Notes: generated by a model not told the origin, from the sequence alone. Counted from the first letter of the stretch, positions 1 to 8,890 are shown. The stretch is DNA of 13,985 nucleotides from Prolixibacteraceae bacterium (GCA_007116765.1 SKHV01000165.1:1-13985); one strand, 5' to 3'. Program-made: numbers and translations.

Positions 1-71
1 ACTTTTTCTCTTTTGGAGCAACCAGTATAAATATTGGATTAAAAATAGTGCTTCACTAAAAACTAAAGCTT

Positions 72-443
72 TTGCCTGTTATTAAAAATGATTTTTTTGC
101 TTCCGGTACAAGTCCTGATAAGCCCACATCCACAGCTATTCAGACTCTTATGCCCGTTAAACTGTTGTCGGTTTCCCTTGATGGTTTTATTGCTCTTTCA
201 ACTGATTATAAGCAAATTGATGTTTTTATACAAAAGCTGTTAAGCAGTGCTTTTGAGAGGGAGAAAGAAAAAGGGATGATGCATATTTCATTAGAAGCTC
301 CAGGCAGGTATGAGAATTTTATTAGTAAATTTCCCGGACTTGAAAATCGAATTCAGCATTACCACACAGCAAGTTATTTGGGGATTACACCTACACAATT
401 GAGCCGGATAAGGAAGAAGGATAAGACCCATCAACAAATGTAA
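72..443 (+). pseudogene. Crp/Fnr-family transcriptional regulator, C-terminal part, frame interrupted upstream
   Basis: The 123-residue stretch matches the C-terminal two thirds of Bacteroidota Crp/Fnr-type regulators (usually about 190 residues). Its end carries the family's typical recognition-helix segment, ASYLGITPTQLSRIRKK, preceded by RYENFISKFPGLENRIQHY. The first 45 or so residues resemble the last strands of the cyclic-nucleotide-binding barrel (AIQTLMPVKLLSV). The frame opens only at a TTG at position 72, and an in-frame TAA lies at 57-59. The other two frames of bases 1-70 show no recognisable barrel sequence. The barrel start is therefore missing or out of frame, and the left window edge hides the rest. 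A TTG-initiated short protein is possible, but a decayed gene is more likely. Family assignment is good; status as pseudogene is inference. Confidence 0.6.
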
Positions 444-450
444 TGCATAG

Positions 451-660
451 TTAGTCCCTAAAAACAGTAAAGATAAGCTTTATAAAGCAGTGAAAAACAA
501 TAAAACCAAACCAATATTTGAGTTCGTTTTTAACGACATGATTGTGGTGGGGATTATCTGGAAATCATTCTTTAAAAAGAATCCAGAGCAGTTTAAGGGA
601 GTACTAAATAAATACAAGCAGGCAGGCATCCATAAGCATGTAATCAAAAGCATTGGGTAA
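451..660 (+). other. Unrecognised short open stretch, possible small gene or gene remnant
   Basis: A stop-free run of 69 codons follows a TAG at 448-450 and ends in TAA at 658-660. Possible starts are GTG at 490 (56 residues) or ATG at 538 (40 residues, beginning MIVVGIIWKSFFKK). There is no clear ribosome binding site before either. The residues look protein-like, with a hydrophobic middle (FNDMIVVGIIW) and a lysine-rich tail (NKYKQAGIHKHVIKSIG). I do not recognise a family. It follows the broken Crp-type gene on the same strand and may be another decayed piece. Coding status is uncertain. Confidence 0.2.
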
Positions 661-705
661 ATAGTTAATTATTTTATTAATTATGAAGAAAATTTGCAAG
701 TTGGA

Positions 706-1770
706 TTAAGGTTTTATCAATTCTTCGTAGGCTGCTTCCATCATCAGAAAAAAGGCTTGTCCTTCGGTTGAGCTGGTAGATACTGAATACGAAGGAGGCC
801 CCGGTATTCCTTTCACAAAGCCAAACTCGTCAACTTGCTTATACACTGCTTCTCTCATTTGCTTTCCTTTTTCAAGATACTTTTTGTCTAACCAACCCTG
901 TTTGGTCCCTTTAAAAATTACATAAGCTAAGCGTTCAGCAAGACTGGTTTCAACAAAGGTAGAATCATCATCAATAGTGTCGTGAAAAAGATAATCGTTA
1001 CGCATATACGATAGGCAGCCTTCCAGATGCTCATTTACAGCCTTTATCAGTTCATTTCGTTGAGTATTATAGTTAGGAGGCAAGTATTCTATTAGTTTGA
1101 CCTTTCCATGAATTGCATGCCCATTTGCTAATCCCCATAATTTTGGATTGGATACTAATCCTGTGGCATCGCTCCATCGATAAGCATAAAGCCGTTTGTC
1201 GCTATTCCATAGCTTTTGTCTTATTCCGTTTAGTTGTTTCAAGGCTTCTTCTGGATAGCCAGCATAGGCGAAAAATGGAGGAGCCATATACATTGAATCG
1301 GACCATAATTCAGGCCCATGATGGGAGTGGTATAAAATACCTGCATCTGACTTTGGTGCTTCGTTGAAAAAATAGTGCAACATTTTGTTGGCTGCTTCTT
1401 TCATATTTGGCTCATTAAGAAGTTCCGAAGTTTTAAGCACTGCTTCACCCGGAGTAGCAGAATCGGTTATTCCATTAGCCACACCTAACACCGCAAGCCT
1501 CCCATCGCTGTCCTGTCTTACAACTGCTTCTTTGGCCATAAGAATCATCATGTTTTCATCACCGATTTCCACAAAGGCTTGTGTGGCGATGCCATGTTCC
1601 CAGTTTTGTTTTTGGGTTGTTAGCATAGCCATCATTACTTTTCTACGTAAAGGAGAATAAAAATCCTTAGCAAGCTCATGCTTCTCATTTTTACATGATA
1701 GAAAAACTGAAGGCATTGTAATCAGGCCTCCTAAAATTCCTGTTTTTAATAAAAAATCTCGTCTAATCAT
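706..1770 (-). CDS. GH88/GH105-type unsaturated uronyl (rhamnogalacturonyl) hydrolase, Tat-type lipoprotein
   Basis: This 354-residue protein has the alpha/alpha-barrel signatures of the GH88/GH105 superfamily. These enzymes hydrolyse the 4,5-unsaturated uronic acid left at the non-reducing end of oligosaccharides by polysaccharide lyases. Visible landmarks are W57-E-H-G60, the catalytic-acid motif W156-S-D158-S-M-Y-M-A-P-P with D158 as likely acid, FVET near 272-275, and EGQAFFLMMEAA near 336-347. The N-terminus has a twin-arginine motif (RRDFL, residues 3-7), a hydrophobic stretch and a lipobox ending at Cys26 (VFLSC), so it is probably exported folded and lipid-anchored. Length is near the family norm. 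The segment usually reading like GNGW appears as A215-N-G-H218. It is the last gene of the susC-susD-lipoprotein run, 185 bases after its neighbour. Substrate (pectic, ulvan or other) cannot be read from the sequence. Confidence 0.8.
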   Translation of the reverse strand: MIRRDFLLKTGILGGLITMPSVFLSCKNEKHELAKDFYSPLRRKVMMAMLTTQKQNWEHGIATQAFVEIGDENMMILMAKEAVVRQDSDGRLAVLGVANGITDSATPGEAVLKTSELLNEPNMKEAANKMLHYFFNEAPKSDAGILYHSHHGPELWSDSMYMAPPFFAYAGYPEEALKQLNGIRQKLWNSDKRLYAYRWSDATGLVSNPKLWGLANGHAIHGKVKLIEYLPPNYNTQRNELIKAVNEHLEGCLSYMRNDYLFHDTIDDDSTFVETSLAERLAYVIFKGTKQGWLDKKYLEKGKQMREAVYKQVDEFGFVKGIPGPPSYSVSTSSTEGQAFFLMMEAAYEELIKP

Positions 1771-1792
1771 ATTGTAAATTTTTAAAAAAACA

Positions 1793-1909
1793 CCTGAAAA
1801 CTAAGACATTTATGGTTTTTACCCAAAATATGAAGTTAGCTTATAAGTTATAAATAAAAAAAGTACAACTACACACTAACTTTATTTTTTGTTGTCTTAT
1901 GTTTTCAGG
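1793..1909. repeat. Nested inverted-repeat unit of 117 bases in an intergenic spacer
   Basis: The outer arms are 1793-1808 (CCTGAAAACTAAGACA) and 1893-1909 (TGTCTTATGTTTTCAGG). They are reverse complements except for one extra base in the right arm. Inside them lie a second pair of arms, 1833-1839 (AAGTTAG) and 1876-1882 (CTAACTT). The unit fills most of the 185-base spacer between the putative glycan-binding protein gene and the GH105-type gene. It could be a miniature transposable element, a long RNA hairpin controlling read-through between the two genes, or chance in AT-rich DNA. No target-site duplication is obvious. Confidence 0.5.
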
Positions 1910-1955
1910 ATGTTCCTCAGTTTGTTAATAACTGATCTTCATAATAGTTCATAGT

Positions 1956-2759
1956 TTAATTCTCTGCAGGCTTGAAAACCCACACCCAGCCGGGACTCCA
2001 TGCTACAGGAGTGTTAAAAAGCACTAATCTATTTTCTGATAATTCAAGAATTCTATAATTTTTTGCTCCGTCAACATGTACTCCGCCACCCTCAACTCCA
2101 AGAATATTGGCCTCTCCAGTTATTCTGAGTTCGGTAAAATCAGAATTAAATGTCCAGCTTGTATTTCCAATAGGTTCTGCATCGGGCGACGCATAATAGG
2201 TGAAATTTGGTTTGCCAATTAGGTCAAAAACCATACTTCCGTTTTCATCTGAGGGGCCTTCGTCAGGTTGCCACCAGAAAGCTGAAGGACTTATATCAGT
2301 CATATACCACCAGCGCGTAATGTCTGATTTGTCAAATACCCATGTTTTACTACCATCACCCAGCAAGTAACTCCATTGTTCAGGTACTTCATTGTCGAGG
2401 TTGTTAATTTCAACGTCGATGGTTTTTGTATGGTATTCAACATGATTCATATTATCATCTTTTATGTATCCCGAAGAAATTACATATTTAAATGTCTGGG
2501 TACCTGCAATTGGATAAAGTACATCAATGGCATCGCTGTATCCTTTGCCAATAGTATAATCCCAGTATCCAGTAACTCCCGGAGTGTTAAGTTTTAATGT
2601 GAAAAGGTTGCTGCCGGGAGCAGAGTATTCTACCAATAATTCAATTTCATCGGGATGGTATGAGTTGATTAGTAAATCCCGATCTTCAATTGGGGAGCAC
2701 GCTACTATTAAGAGAGTTGTAGCAGCGATAATAATTTTCATTTCTTTAATTATTTTCAT
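1956..2759 (-). CDS. Putative surface glycan-binding lipoprotein of the SusCD operon
   Basis: The protein is 267 residues from the chosen ATG at 2759. The open frame extends upstream to 2885, but that part overlaps the end of susD and gives no signal peptide. Starting at 2759 (or at the ATG six codons later, 2741) puts a short hydrophobic segment and a lipobox ending in Cys21 (LLIVAC) at the N-terminus. Residues about 25-125 look like a PKD/Ig-type beta-sandwich. The rest is rich in aromatic residues (RWWYM, SAFWW) and ends in WVWVFKP, as often seen in glycan-binding lipoproteins encoded just after SusD. It lies 94 bases downstream of susD on the same strand. No catalytic motif is visible. 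A role in holding polysaccharide at the outer surface is inferred from position, signal and aromatic content, not from a recognised family match. Confidence 0.6.
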   Translation of the reverse strand: MKIIKEMKIIIAATTLLIVACSPIEDRDLLINSYHPDEIELLVEYSAPGSNLFTLKLNTPGVTGYWDYTIGKGYSDAIDVLYPIAGTQTFKYVISSGYIKDDNMNHVEYHTKTIDVEINNLDNEVPEQWSYLLGDGSKTWVFDKSDITRWWYMTDISPSAFWWQPDEGPSDENGSMVFDLIGKPNFTYYASPDAEPIGNTSWTFNSDFTELRITGEANILGVEGGGVHVDGAKNYRILELSENRLVLFNTPVAWSPGWVWVFKPAEN

Positions 2760-2853
2760 CTTTCTGTTGTTAAAAGTTAATAAGAAAAAACTTTTATAAC
2801 TCAGGAGCTTTAAAATGATATGTTTCTCCTTTGTCATTTTTTGATGTAATAGA

Positions 2854-4599
2854 CTACCATCCGGGGTTTTGAGTATAAACTCCATTTGAAAGTCGGATTT
2901 CCGATTCAGGAATAGGTAACAATCCTTTTATTTCAGCTCTATAAGTTACAGAATGAAGGCCTTCAACTCCATTATTTATAACTGGCGCAGGCTTATCGAA
3001 ATAGTTGTTGGCACTATTTGAAACATCACCCCATCGTACTAAATCGAACCATCTGATACCTTCAAAAGCAAATTCGTATTTACGTTCTAGCTTCAATGCA
3101 TTTAGTGAATAAGATACCGGTTCAAGCCCCGATCTTGCTCTAACGGCATTTAGTCCATCGGCTGTTTCGCTTAGCTCGGAATGCATCAACAATACATCGG
3201 CATAGCGCAGGTAATAGAAATCCTGAGCTGACCAAAGCATGTAGCTGTCACTAGTACTTCCGGGACCGTACATATAATAAAACATGCCTTTCACACCCTC
3301 TTCGCCGTCATGGCGTAATTGAATATACTTCTTGTTGATTAATTCTGTTTGTCGTACACCATTATTCGCATCCGGATTATAATTTTCTACTCCTTCATCT
3401 TCTTTATTTAAATCCAGAATAGATCCTCTCTTGCGAGTATCTTCGTTAGGCCATTCATTATAAAAATTAGGGTTAATTGAACCCCAGCCCCAGCCCTGAC
3501 CATAAGGGCCAACATCCTGACCTCGTACTGAAAAGAACAATACTGCCCAGTTGCGGTATTTTGTATTACTCCAGTCGGCAAAGGCGTATCTTTTGGCAAA
3601 CATTACTTCGGTATTGCCTGTGCCGATAGTTGAGTTAGGTCCATCCTGCCCGACCCATTCAAGGCCTTCAGCATCAGCCCAAGGAAGTACTACATCATTC
3701 GCGCTCTTATTTATATTAGAGTATGGCCATAAATTCCTAAAATCAGTCACTAAGCTGTATCCACTATTATTTATAACTTCTTCGAGATAGTCCACCACCA
3801 TGTTTTTTGAAATTACCGTACCATCGGGTAAGGTAATTTGATTGGTTGCTTGGTTTTCGATATTTGACATGTAGCCGGTATAGTGTAAATATGTACGTGC
3901 CAGATAGGCTTTTGCTACCCATCTGTTTGCATGTCCATATTGATTTTCAGAAATTGTATTTACATCAATTTCTTCCATTAAAGAAGCACCTTTTAGAAAA
4001 TCGGAAGCAATTTGACTAAATGTTTCAGTAAAAGAAGAACGGGGCACATTCCGGTCTGCGTCGGGGCTTAGTATTAGTGGCATTCCTCCAAAGAAACGAG
4101 CAGCCCTAAACATTAAAAAACCACGCATAAAATAAGCTTCTCCCAGAGCATTATTAAGATATGCCACGGCTTCAGCTTCGGAGGTAAAATATGGTGAAAA
4201 GTCTGAATCATCTCCTTCTAACGCTTCAATAACACTGTTTGCACGAAATAGTCCACGATATGTTTCCAGCCATAGTGGATGATATGTATCTTCACTGGGA
4301 TCTTGAAAATTAGATGCATTGGCAGCAAATATATCGTCAGAACCACCTCCGGAAAACACAATATCGCTTAGCATACTTGCTGCAATGTGCTCATCTGCAA
4401 GACCGGTTGAGGTTTGCACAAACAATGCATTGTATATCCCTGCCATTGCTTCATCTATATCAGTAGGAGTGCGATAGAAATTATCTGTACTTTTATCGAA
4501 TAGATTTTTGGTGTTTAAATGTTCATCACAACTTGTAATGAAGAACATTGCACCTATTGCTATAATAAATATTAAATTTTTCATATTTGTAATCTTCAT
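2854..4599 (-). CDS. SusD/RagB-family outer-membrane glycan-binding lipoprotein
   Basis: This 581-residue protein is a SusD homologue, the lipid-anchored lid that captures glycan over the SusC channel at the cell surface. The N-terminus is a lipoprotein signal with lipobox ITSC (Cys24). It is followed by a family-typical opening, FYRTPTDIDEAMAGIYNALF. The C-terminal SusD signature is clear: YLRYADVLLMHSE, then a short segment with NAVRARSGL, then ERKYEFAFEGIRWFDLVRWG. Length is usual for the family. An alternative start five codons in (ATG at 4584) also leaves a complete signal peptide, so the exact start is open. The gene begins 52 bases after the susC stop on the same strand, consistent with one transcript. 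The glycan bound cannot be read from the sequence. Confidence 0.93.
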   Translation of the reverse strand: MKITNMKNLIFIIAIGAMFFITSCDEHLNTKNLFDKSTDNFYRTPTDIDEAMAGIYNALFVQTSTGLADEHIAASMLSDIVFSGGGSDDIFAANASNFQDPSEDTYHPLWLETYRGLFRANSVIEALEGDDSDFSPYFTSEAEAVAYLNNALGEAYFMRGFLMFRAARFFGGMPLILSPDADRNVPRSSFTETFSQIASDFLKGASLMEEIDVNTISENQYGHANRWVAKAYLARTYLHYTGYMSNIENQATNQITLPDGTVISKNMVVDYLEEVINNSGYSLVTDFRNLWPYSNINKSANDVVLPWADAEGLEWVGQDGPNSTIGTGNTEVMFAKRYAFADWSNTKYRNWAVLFFSVRGQDVGPYGQGWGWGSINPNFYNEWPNEDTRKRGSILDLNKEDEGVENYNPDANNGVRQTELINKKYIQLRHDGEEGVKGMFYYMYGPGSTSDSYMLWSAQDFYYLRYADVLLMHSELSETADGLNAVRARSGLEPVSYSLNALKLERKYEFAFEGIRWFDLVRWGDVSNSANNYFDKPAPVINNGVEGLHSVTYRAEIKGLLPIPESEIRLSNGVYTQNPGW

Positions 4600-4651
4600 A
4601 TTTGCATAAATTTAACTGATGACAAAAATCTTGTCACGTATTTGCTATTGA

Positions 4652-7600
4652 TTAAAATGTCACATTTACACCCATCATAACAGTACGCGGAAGTGGATAC
4701 AATCCTAGATCGATACCTGAAGCCCAGCTGTCAGGAGCGTAACCAACTTCGGGATCCATTCCGTTATACTCTGTAAAAGTATAGAGATTATTTGCTGAAA
4801 TATAGATAGATGCCGACTGCATCCAATTCAATGAACTTAAAATCTTATCGAATTTGTATCCCACGGTAAGATTATTGATTCTTAAATAATCCGCATCATA
4901 CATGTAAACGTCAGAAATGTAGTTTGAATTTGCATTTGTTACCGCACTCAGGCGAGGGTATCTGTCAGACGTTCCTTCACCATGCCAGCGGTTAAATACC
5001 GAAGTTGGATAATTTTGCATTGGAGAACCTGCAAAATCACGATAAGATTGCATTACTTGCATACCAAATTTTCCAGCTAGAGTAGTATTAATATAAAAGC
5101 CTTTGTATTCAGCGTTTAATTGAATTCCTATTTCAAATTTGGGGTGCGGGCTTCCTAAGTGAATCTTATCCGCATCGTCAATAATTCCATCACCGTTTTG
5201 GTCAACAAAACGCACATCGCCCGGACGCCTTGGAGTATCAGGCTCAGATCCTATAATAATTGGTGCTCCGTCGGCTGTTAAGTATTGGTCTACTTCTGAT
5301 TGATTTTGAAAAATCCCATCTGTTTTAAATCCATAGAAAGAGCCAATTGGTTGGCCAACTTCAACTCTGTAAACATACGACGTGCCTTGTGCAAGTACAT
5401 TGGTTTCACCTATTATGAGTCCTTCAGCATTGGCCAAACGAGTAACTTTATTATTATTTTGAGCCCCACTAAGGGTTGCTCCATATTTAAATTCACCTAC
5501 CCTGTCGTTCCATGTTAGCATGAGTTCAAAACCTTTGTTTTCTACATCGCCTCCGTTTATGTATGGAGCTGCAGCGCCGAATGTTCCCAAAATTGGAGCA
5601 CGTACCAGCCAGTCCTTTGTTGTTTTCTGATACCAGTCAAAGTTTACTCCCAGTTTGTTGTTAACGAATAATAAATCTAATCCAAAATTTAGTTGCTCAG
5701 ATGTTTCCCATGTTACATCAGGGTTTGGGATATTAGAAGGGATAGCAGTATTTGATGATACCAGCTTGTTGGGACCAAAATAATATCCACGCTCCAAATA
5801 GGAAATATTGGAAGTGTATATAAAGTTGGGTATAGATTGGTTTCCGTTTTGTCCCCATGAAGCTCTTAATTTTCCAAATGTCATCCAGTGTAAATTCTCT
5901 GTAAAGCTTTCATCAGAGAAAATCCATCCTGCTGAAACCGAAGGGAAATAACCCCACTGATTGCCTTTTGCAAAGTTAGAAGAACCGTCGGCGCGTAAAG
6001 TCGCATCAATAATATATCGTTCTTTGAAATTATATGAAACCCTTCCCATATAAGACATTAAACCGCCTCCTTGAGCAGCCCAATTGGCACCTGTTGCACT
6101 AATATCTCCAACAGATTCAACAGCTTGTACATTTCTGAGGTATGCATGTTCTGGCAAACCAAAATCAGTACCTGCTTTGGTGGCAGACATGCTGTTGTTG
6201 AGAACACTTTTAACCATTTCTGATCCCAGCAAGAAATTTAAACGATGATTTTCTATTCTTTTATCATAGGTTAAGGTGTTGGTCCAGGTATAAACTGTAC
6301 CTTGGTTCATGCTTTGTGTAATATTATCGGTTGGGCGTCGGTCGAGATTTGCACGTTCATATTCCGATTTGTATGATCGGTAGTGGCCAAACCATCCGTT
6401 AAGTCCAAAAGAGGAACGGAGTTTAAGGTCATTGATGGGTTCAGCTATAGCATAAACAGCTCCTGAATAAGTATTTCCCTTTCCCCAGTTGTAGTTGTGC
6501 CTATCAAACATGGTTCCTATTGGGTTGTGCTGGTTCCTGTCAATTCCTTCTAATGTTGGTCCATAGCCATATGTAAGCCGATTAAGCGCTCCCATGTCGT
6601 AATGCGCTGGCATCATTGGGTTTGTTACAATAGCATTATGCAGATCGTTATAATAAATGTTGCCGGTGGCTACACTTCTATTGTTGCTGTTTGTATAAGT
6701 GAAATTTTCACCAATGGTTAGAATATTTCGCTCATTATTTTTGAATAATACCATTTCGCTATTAAAGCGAGCAGTCAAACGGCGGAAACCTGCATCTGTA
6801 ATATCTCCTCCAACAATTCCGGTTTGGTCGTAATACGAAATTCCCATTGCATAAGTAATGTCTTCTGATGAGCCGGTTATGTTTATTGAATGGCTCTGTA
6901 CGGGAGCATTTGACTTGGTCATTTCATTAACCCAGTCTGTTCCTGTCCAGCCCTCCTTGATTTGATCCCACACATATTGACCATATTTTTGACCAAGATT
7001 GCCAGGGTAGTTTTGATCAAAATAAGTATTGCCATTTACGATTAGGTTTTCCCAGTTATAAGGACTTGCTCCATCGTTGATTCTTGCCTCATCAAATATG
7101 TACATATATTCCTGAGCATTTAGTGTCGATGGCTTTTTATAAAGATTTTGCACACCATAGTAAGCATCGTATGTAACACGGGTTGCTGCACCTTTTTTTC
7201 CTTTTTTGGTGCTAACAAGTATTACTCCGTTTGCAGCTCGTGAGCCATAAATAGCAGCAGAGGCTGCATCTTTTAATACATCAATGGATTCTATGTCTGA
7301 TGGGCTAAGATAGTCGATGTTCGACATTGCAATACCATCAACAATATATAGCGGGCTTGCATTGCCGATGGTTCCCATTCCCCTGATGGTTACTTTAGTA
7401 CCTGCGCCCGGCGCACCATGGTTTCGCACAACATTCACGCCGGCAGCTACTCCCTGAAGAGCCTCCATGGCAGTTGAGGTTCTTTGTTCCGAAATGCGTT
7501 CGCTGCTTACATTAATATTGGCTCCGGTTATCAAAGCTTTTCTTTGAACTCCATAGCCAATTACAACAACTTCATCCAAATCGGCATATTGCTCCCGCAT

Positions 7601-7876
7601 TACTACCTTTACATTTGTTTGTGAACCAACATTAAGTTCTTGTGATACCATTCCTACAAACGAGAAGATCAAAACTGAAGTTTCGTCTTTTACCTCGATT
7701 GCAAACTCTCCTTCAATGTTAGTAGTTACCCCGTTATTCGTTCCTTTCTCAAGTACGGTTAAGCCGGGGATGGGCTCATTCATTGTATCGTGCACTACTC
7801 CGGTAATACGTTGCTGGGCATACGTAGTTAGTCCAAGAAACAGGCACAAAAACAATACAAGATTTCTTTTTTTCAT
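4652..7876 (-). CDS. SusC/RagA-family TonB-linked outer-membrane transporter
   Basis: This 1074-residue protein imports oligosaccharides across the outer membrane using TonB energy, paired with the SusD protein encoded next. A signal peptide ends near residue 20 (LGLTTYA-QQ). Residues about 22-98 form the carboxypeptidase-regulatory-like beta-sandwich typical of SusC (ITGVVHDTMNEPIPGLTV). The SusC motif DEVVVIGYG is at 101-109. The plug domain runs from about 115 to 228 and includes PLYIVDGIAMSNIDYLSPSD and the family signature IESIDVLKDAASAAIYGSRA at about 195-214. The remainder is the 22-strand barrel, ending in a terminal phenylalanine (MGVNVTF) as expected for barrel insertion. No N-terminal signalling (STN) domain precedes the beta-sandwich, so direct anti-sigma control through this protein is unlikely. 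It is the first gene of the minus-strand run. Confidence 0.95.
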   Translation of the reverse strand: MKKRNLVLFLCLFLGLTTYAQQRITGVVHDTMNEPIPGLTVLEKGTNNGVTTNIEGEFAIEVKDETSVLIFSFVGMVSQELNVGSQTNVKVVMREQYADLDEVVVIGYGVQRKALITGANINVSSERISEQRTSTAMEALQGVAAGVNVVRNHGAPGAGTKVTIRGMGTIGNASPLYIVDGIAMSNIDYLSPSDIESIDVLKDAASAAIYGSRAANGVILVSTKKGKKGAATRVTYDAYYGVQNLYKKPSTLNAQEYMYIFDEARINDGASPYNWENLIVNGNTYFDQNYPGNLGQKYGQYVWDQIKEGWTGTDWVNEMTKSNAPVQSHSINITGSSEDITYAMGISYYDQTGIVGGDITDAGFRRLTARFNSEMVLFKNNERNILTIGENFTYTNSNNRSVATGNIYYNDLHNAIVTNPMMPAHYDMGALNRLTYGYGPTLEGIDRNQHNPIGTMFDRHNYNWGKGNTYSGAVYAIAEPINDLKLRSSFGLNGWFGHYRSYKSEYERANLDRRPTDNITQSMNQGTVYTWTNTLTYDKRIENHRLNFLLGSEMVKSVLNNSMSATKAGTDFGLPEHAYLRNVQAVESVGDISATGANWAAQGGGLMSYMGRVSYNFKERYIIDATLRADGSSNFAKGNQWGYFPSVSAGWIFSDESFTENLHWMTFGKLRASWGQNGNQSIPNFIYTSNISYLERGYYFGPNKLVSSNTAIPSNIPNPDVTWETSEQLNFGLDLLFVNNKLGVNFDWYQKTTKDWLVRAPILGTFGAAAPYINGGDVENKGFELMLTWNDRVGEFKYGATLSGAQNNNKVTRLANAEGLIIGETNVLAQGTSYVYRVEVGQPIGSFYGFKTDGIFQNQSEVDQYLTADGAPIIIGSEPDTPRRPGDVRFVDQNGDGIIDDADKIHLGSPHPKFEIGIQLNAEYKGFYINTTLAGKFGMQVMQSYRDFAGSPMQNYPTSVFNRWHGEGTSDRYPRLSAVTNANSNYISDVYMYDADYLRINNLTVGYKFDKILSSLNWMQSASIYISANNLYTFTEYNGMDPEVGYAPDSWASGIDLGLYPLPRTVMMGVNVTF

Positions 7877-8479
7877 AAGTATAGTTATTTAATTAGTATT
7901 AATTCTGCGCTATGTGCACAGGTAATCACAATAAGATATCTTCAGTGCATTAATAGTTTGCGAACAATTCATAAAGTATTTCATGCAATACTCTCACGAA
8001 GTACAAATTATTTAAGTGTAAAGGTATGGGGCTGCATCCGCAACTTGTTCTCAAATCGCGTAACTTATGGGGTGTGTTTGCGAAAAGTTACTATAAATAA
8101 ACTTCAGAATATTAAGTAATTGGGGAGAGAGGAAAGATTTCATTCGTAAAATATATAGTTGTTTAGCAGTATTGGAAGGTGCTATAATCATTTCAAGAAT
8201 CTGAGTGGAATGATTCATCTATTCCGATTTAAAAAGGACTGTCATTTTTTAGTGTGTTTATTGTTTGTTACGGTATTTGATGATTTGTCCATTTTTAAGG
8301 TTTACCATTCATAATGAAGGGCTGCTGATTACAACCTTTTTAGTTATATCTTGTTTTATAAACAGAAGTTAAAAAATTAAACAGAACGATAAAGTCTATC
8401 AAATTATTAAGGATGCAATAAATGATCTCAGCGAAATAAAAATTGATAAACCACAAAAAATCATAAAACAGAATACAAT
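7877..8479. other. Divergent intergenic region upstream of susC and the small lipoprotein gene
   Basis: This 603-base AT-rich spacer has no convincing gene. It should hold the promoters for susC (leftward) and the lipocalin-like gene (rightward). I found no full TAnnTTTG element at proper spacing for either. The nearest leftward candidates, TACCTTTA (8026-8019) and TAACTTTT (8090-8083), each match seven of eight positions but lack a well-placed -33 TTG. Two small inverted repeats could be regulator sites: AGTATT/AATACT at 7975-7992 with a 6-base loop, and GTAACTT/AAGTTAC at 8060-8091 with an 18-base spacer. These are short enough to occur by chance. Confidence 0.35.
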
Positions 8480-8890
8480 ATGAAAAACATGTCAAACTAT
8501 CCAATTAGTATTTTCTTAATTACACTTTTTTTTGCTTTAGGATGCAATAAATCGGATGAAGAAGTAATTGGAAAATGGATTATCGGCACCTGGAATGTCG
8601 ATCGTTATATTCAGCAGGATTATGAGGATGGATTAGTTACTAGCGAGAGTGAAAGTACTGATCAGGGCTCAATAGTATTCAGAGATAATGGTACAGGTAC
8701 TGATATCGGTGGTAATTTTAATGGTAGTGATTTTACATATGAAAATACCGAGACAAAATTGATCCTAACCGCTGGACAAACTATTACTGAATATGTGGTA
8801 GAATCGTTCTCAACCTCTGAATTTGTGTTTAGTATAACAACACCCTCAGGTACAGACAAGTCGATTGAACTCTGGTATATGTCAAGGTAA
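8480..8890 (+). CDS. Small lipocalin-like lipoprotein, function unknown
   Basis: This 136-residue protein starts with a lipoprotein signal ending in ALGC (Cys22). The mature part opens with VIGKWIIGTWNVDRY, the GxW-type start seen in lipocalin-like calycin domains that are common in Bacteroidota. Short alternating beta segments follow, including SIVFRDNGTGT and KLILTAGQTITEYVVESFS, with a terminal strand SIELWYMSR. Length suits a single eight-stranded barrel. It is the only plus-strand gene in the polysaccharide locus, placed between susC and the GH43 gene and divergent from susC. A second ATG three codons in would also keep the signal peptide. No enzyme motif is visible. A link to glycan use is suggested only by location. 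Confidence 0.72.
   Translation: MKNMSNYPISIFLITLFFALGCNKSDEEVIGKWIIGTWNVDRYIQQDYEDGLVTSESESTDQGSIVFRDNGTGTDIGGNFNGSDFTYENTETKLILTAGQTITEYVVESFSTSEFVFSITTPSGTDKSIELWYMSR

Noticed and set aside
661..705. AT-only palindrome (around TTAATTATTTTATTAATTA) just after the GH105-type gene as a terminator.
   Set aside because: The stem would be only A-T pairs with no clear T run, too weak to call.
2760..2885. N-terminal extension of the putative glycan-binding lipoprotein by 42 residues.
   Set aside because: It overlaps the end of susD and would bury the lipoprotein signal. Starting at 2759 gives a normal signal peptide and lipobox.
8373..8483. Stop-free run of 36 codons ending in a TGA that overlaps the ATG of the lipocalin-like gene, mimicking translational coupling.
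   Set aside because: It has no plausible start codon, and runs of this length are common in such AT-rich DNA. I see no family resemblance.
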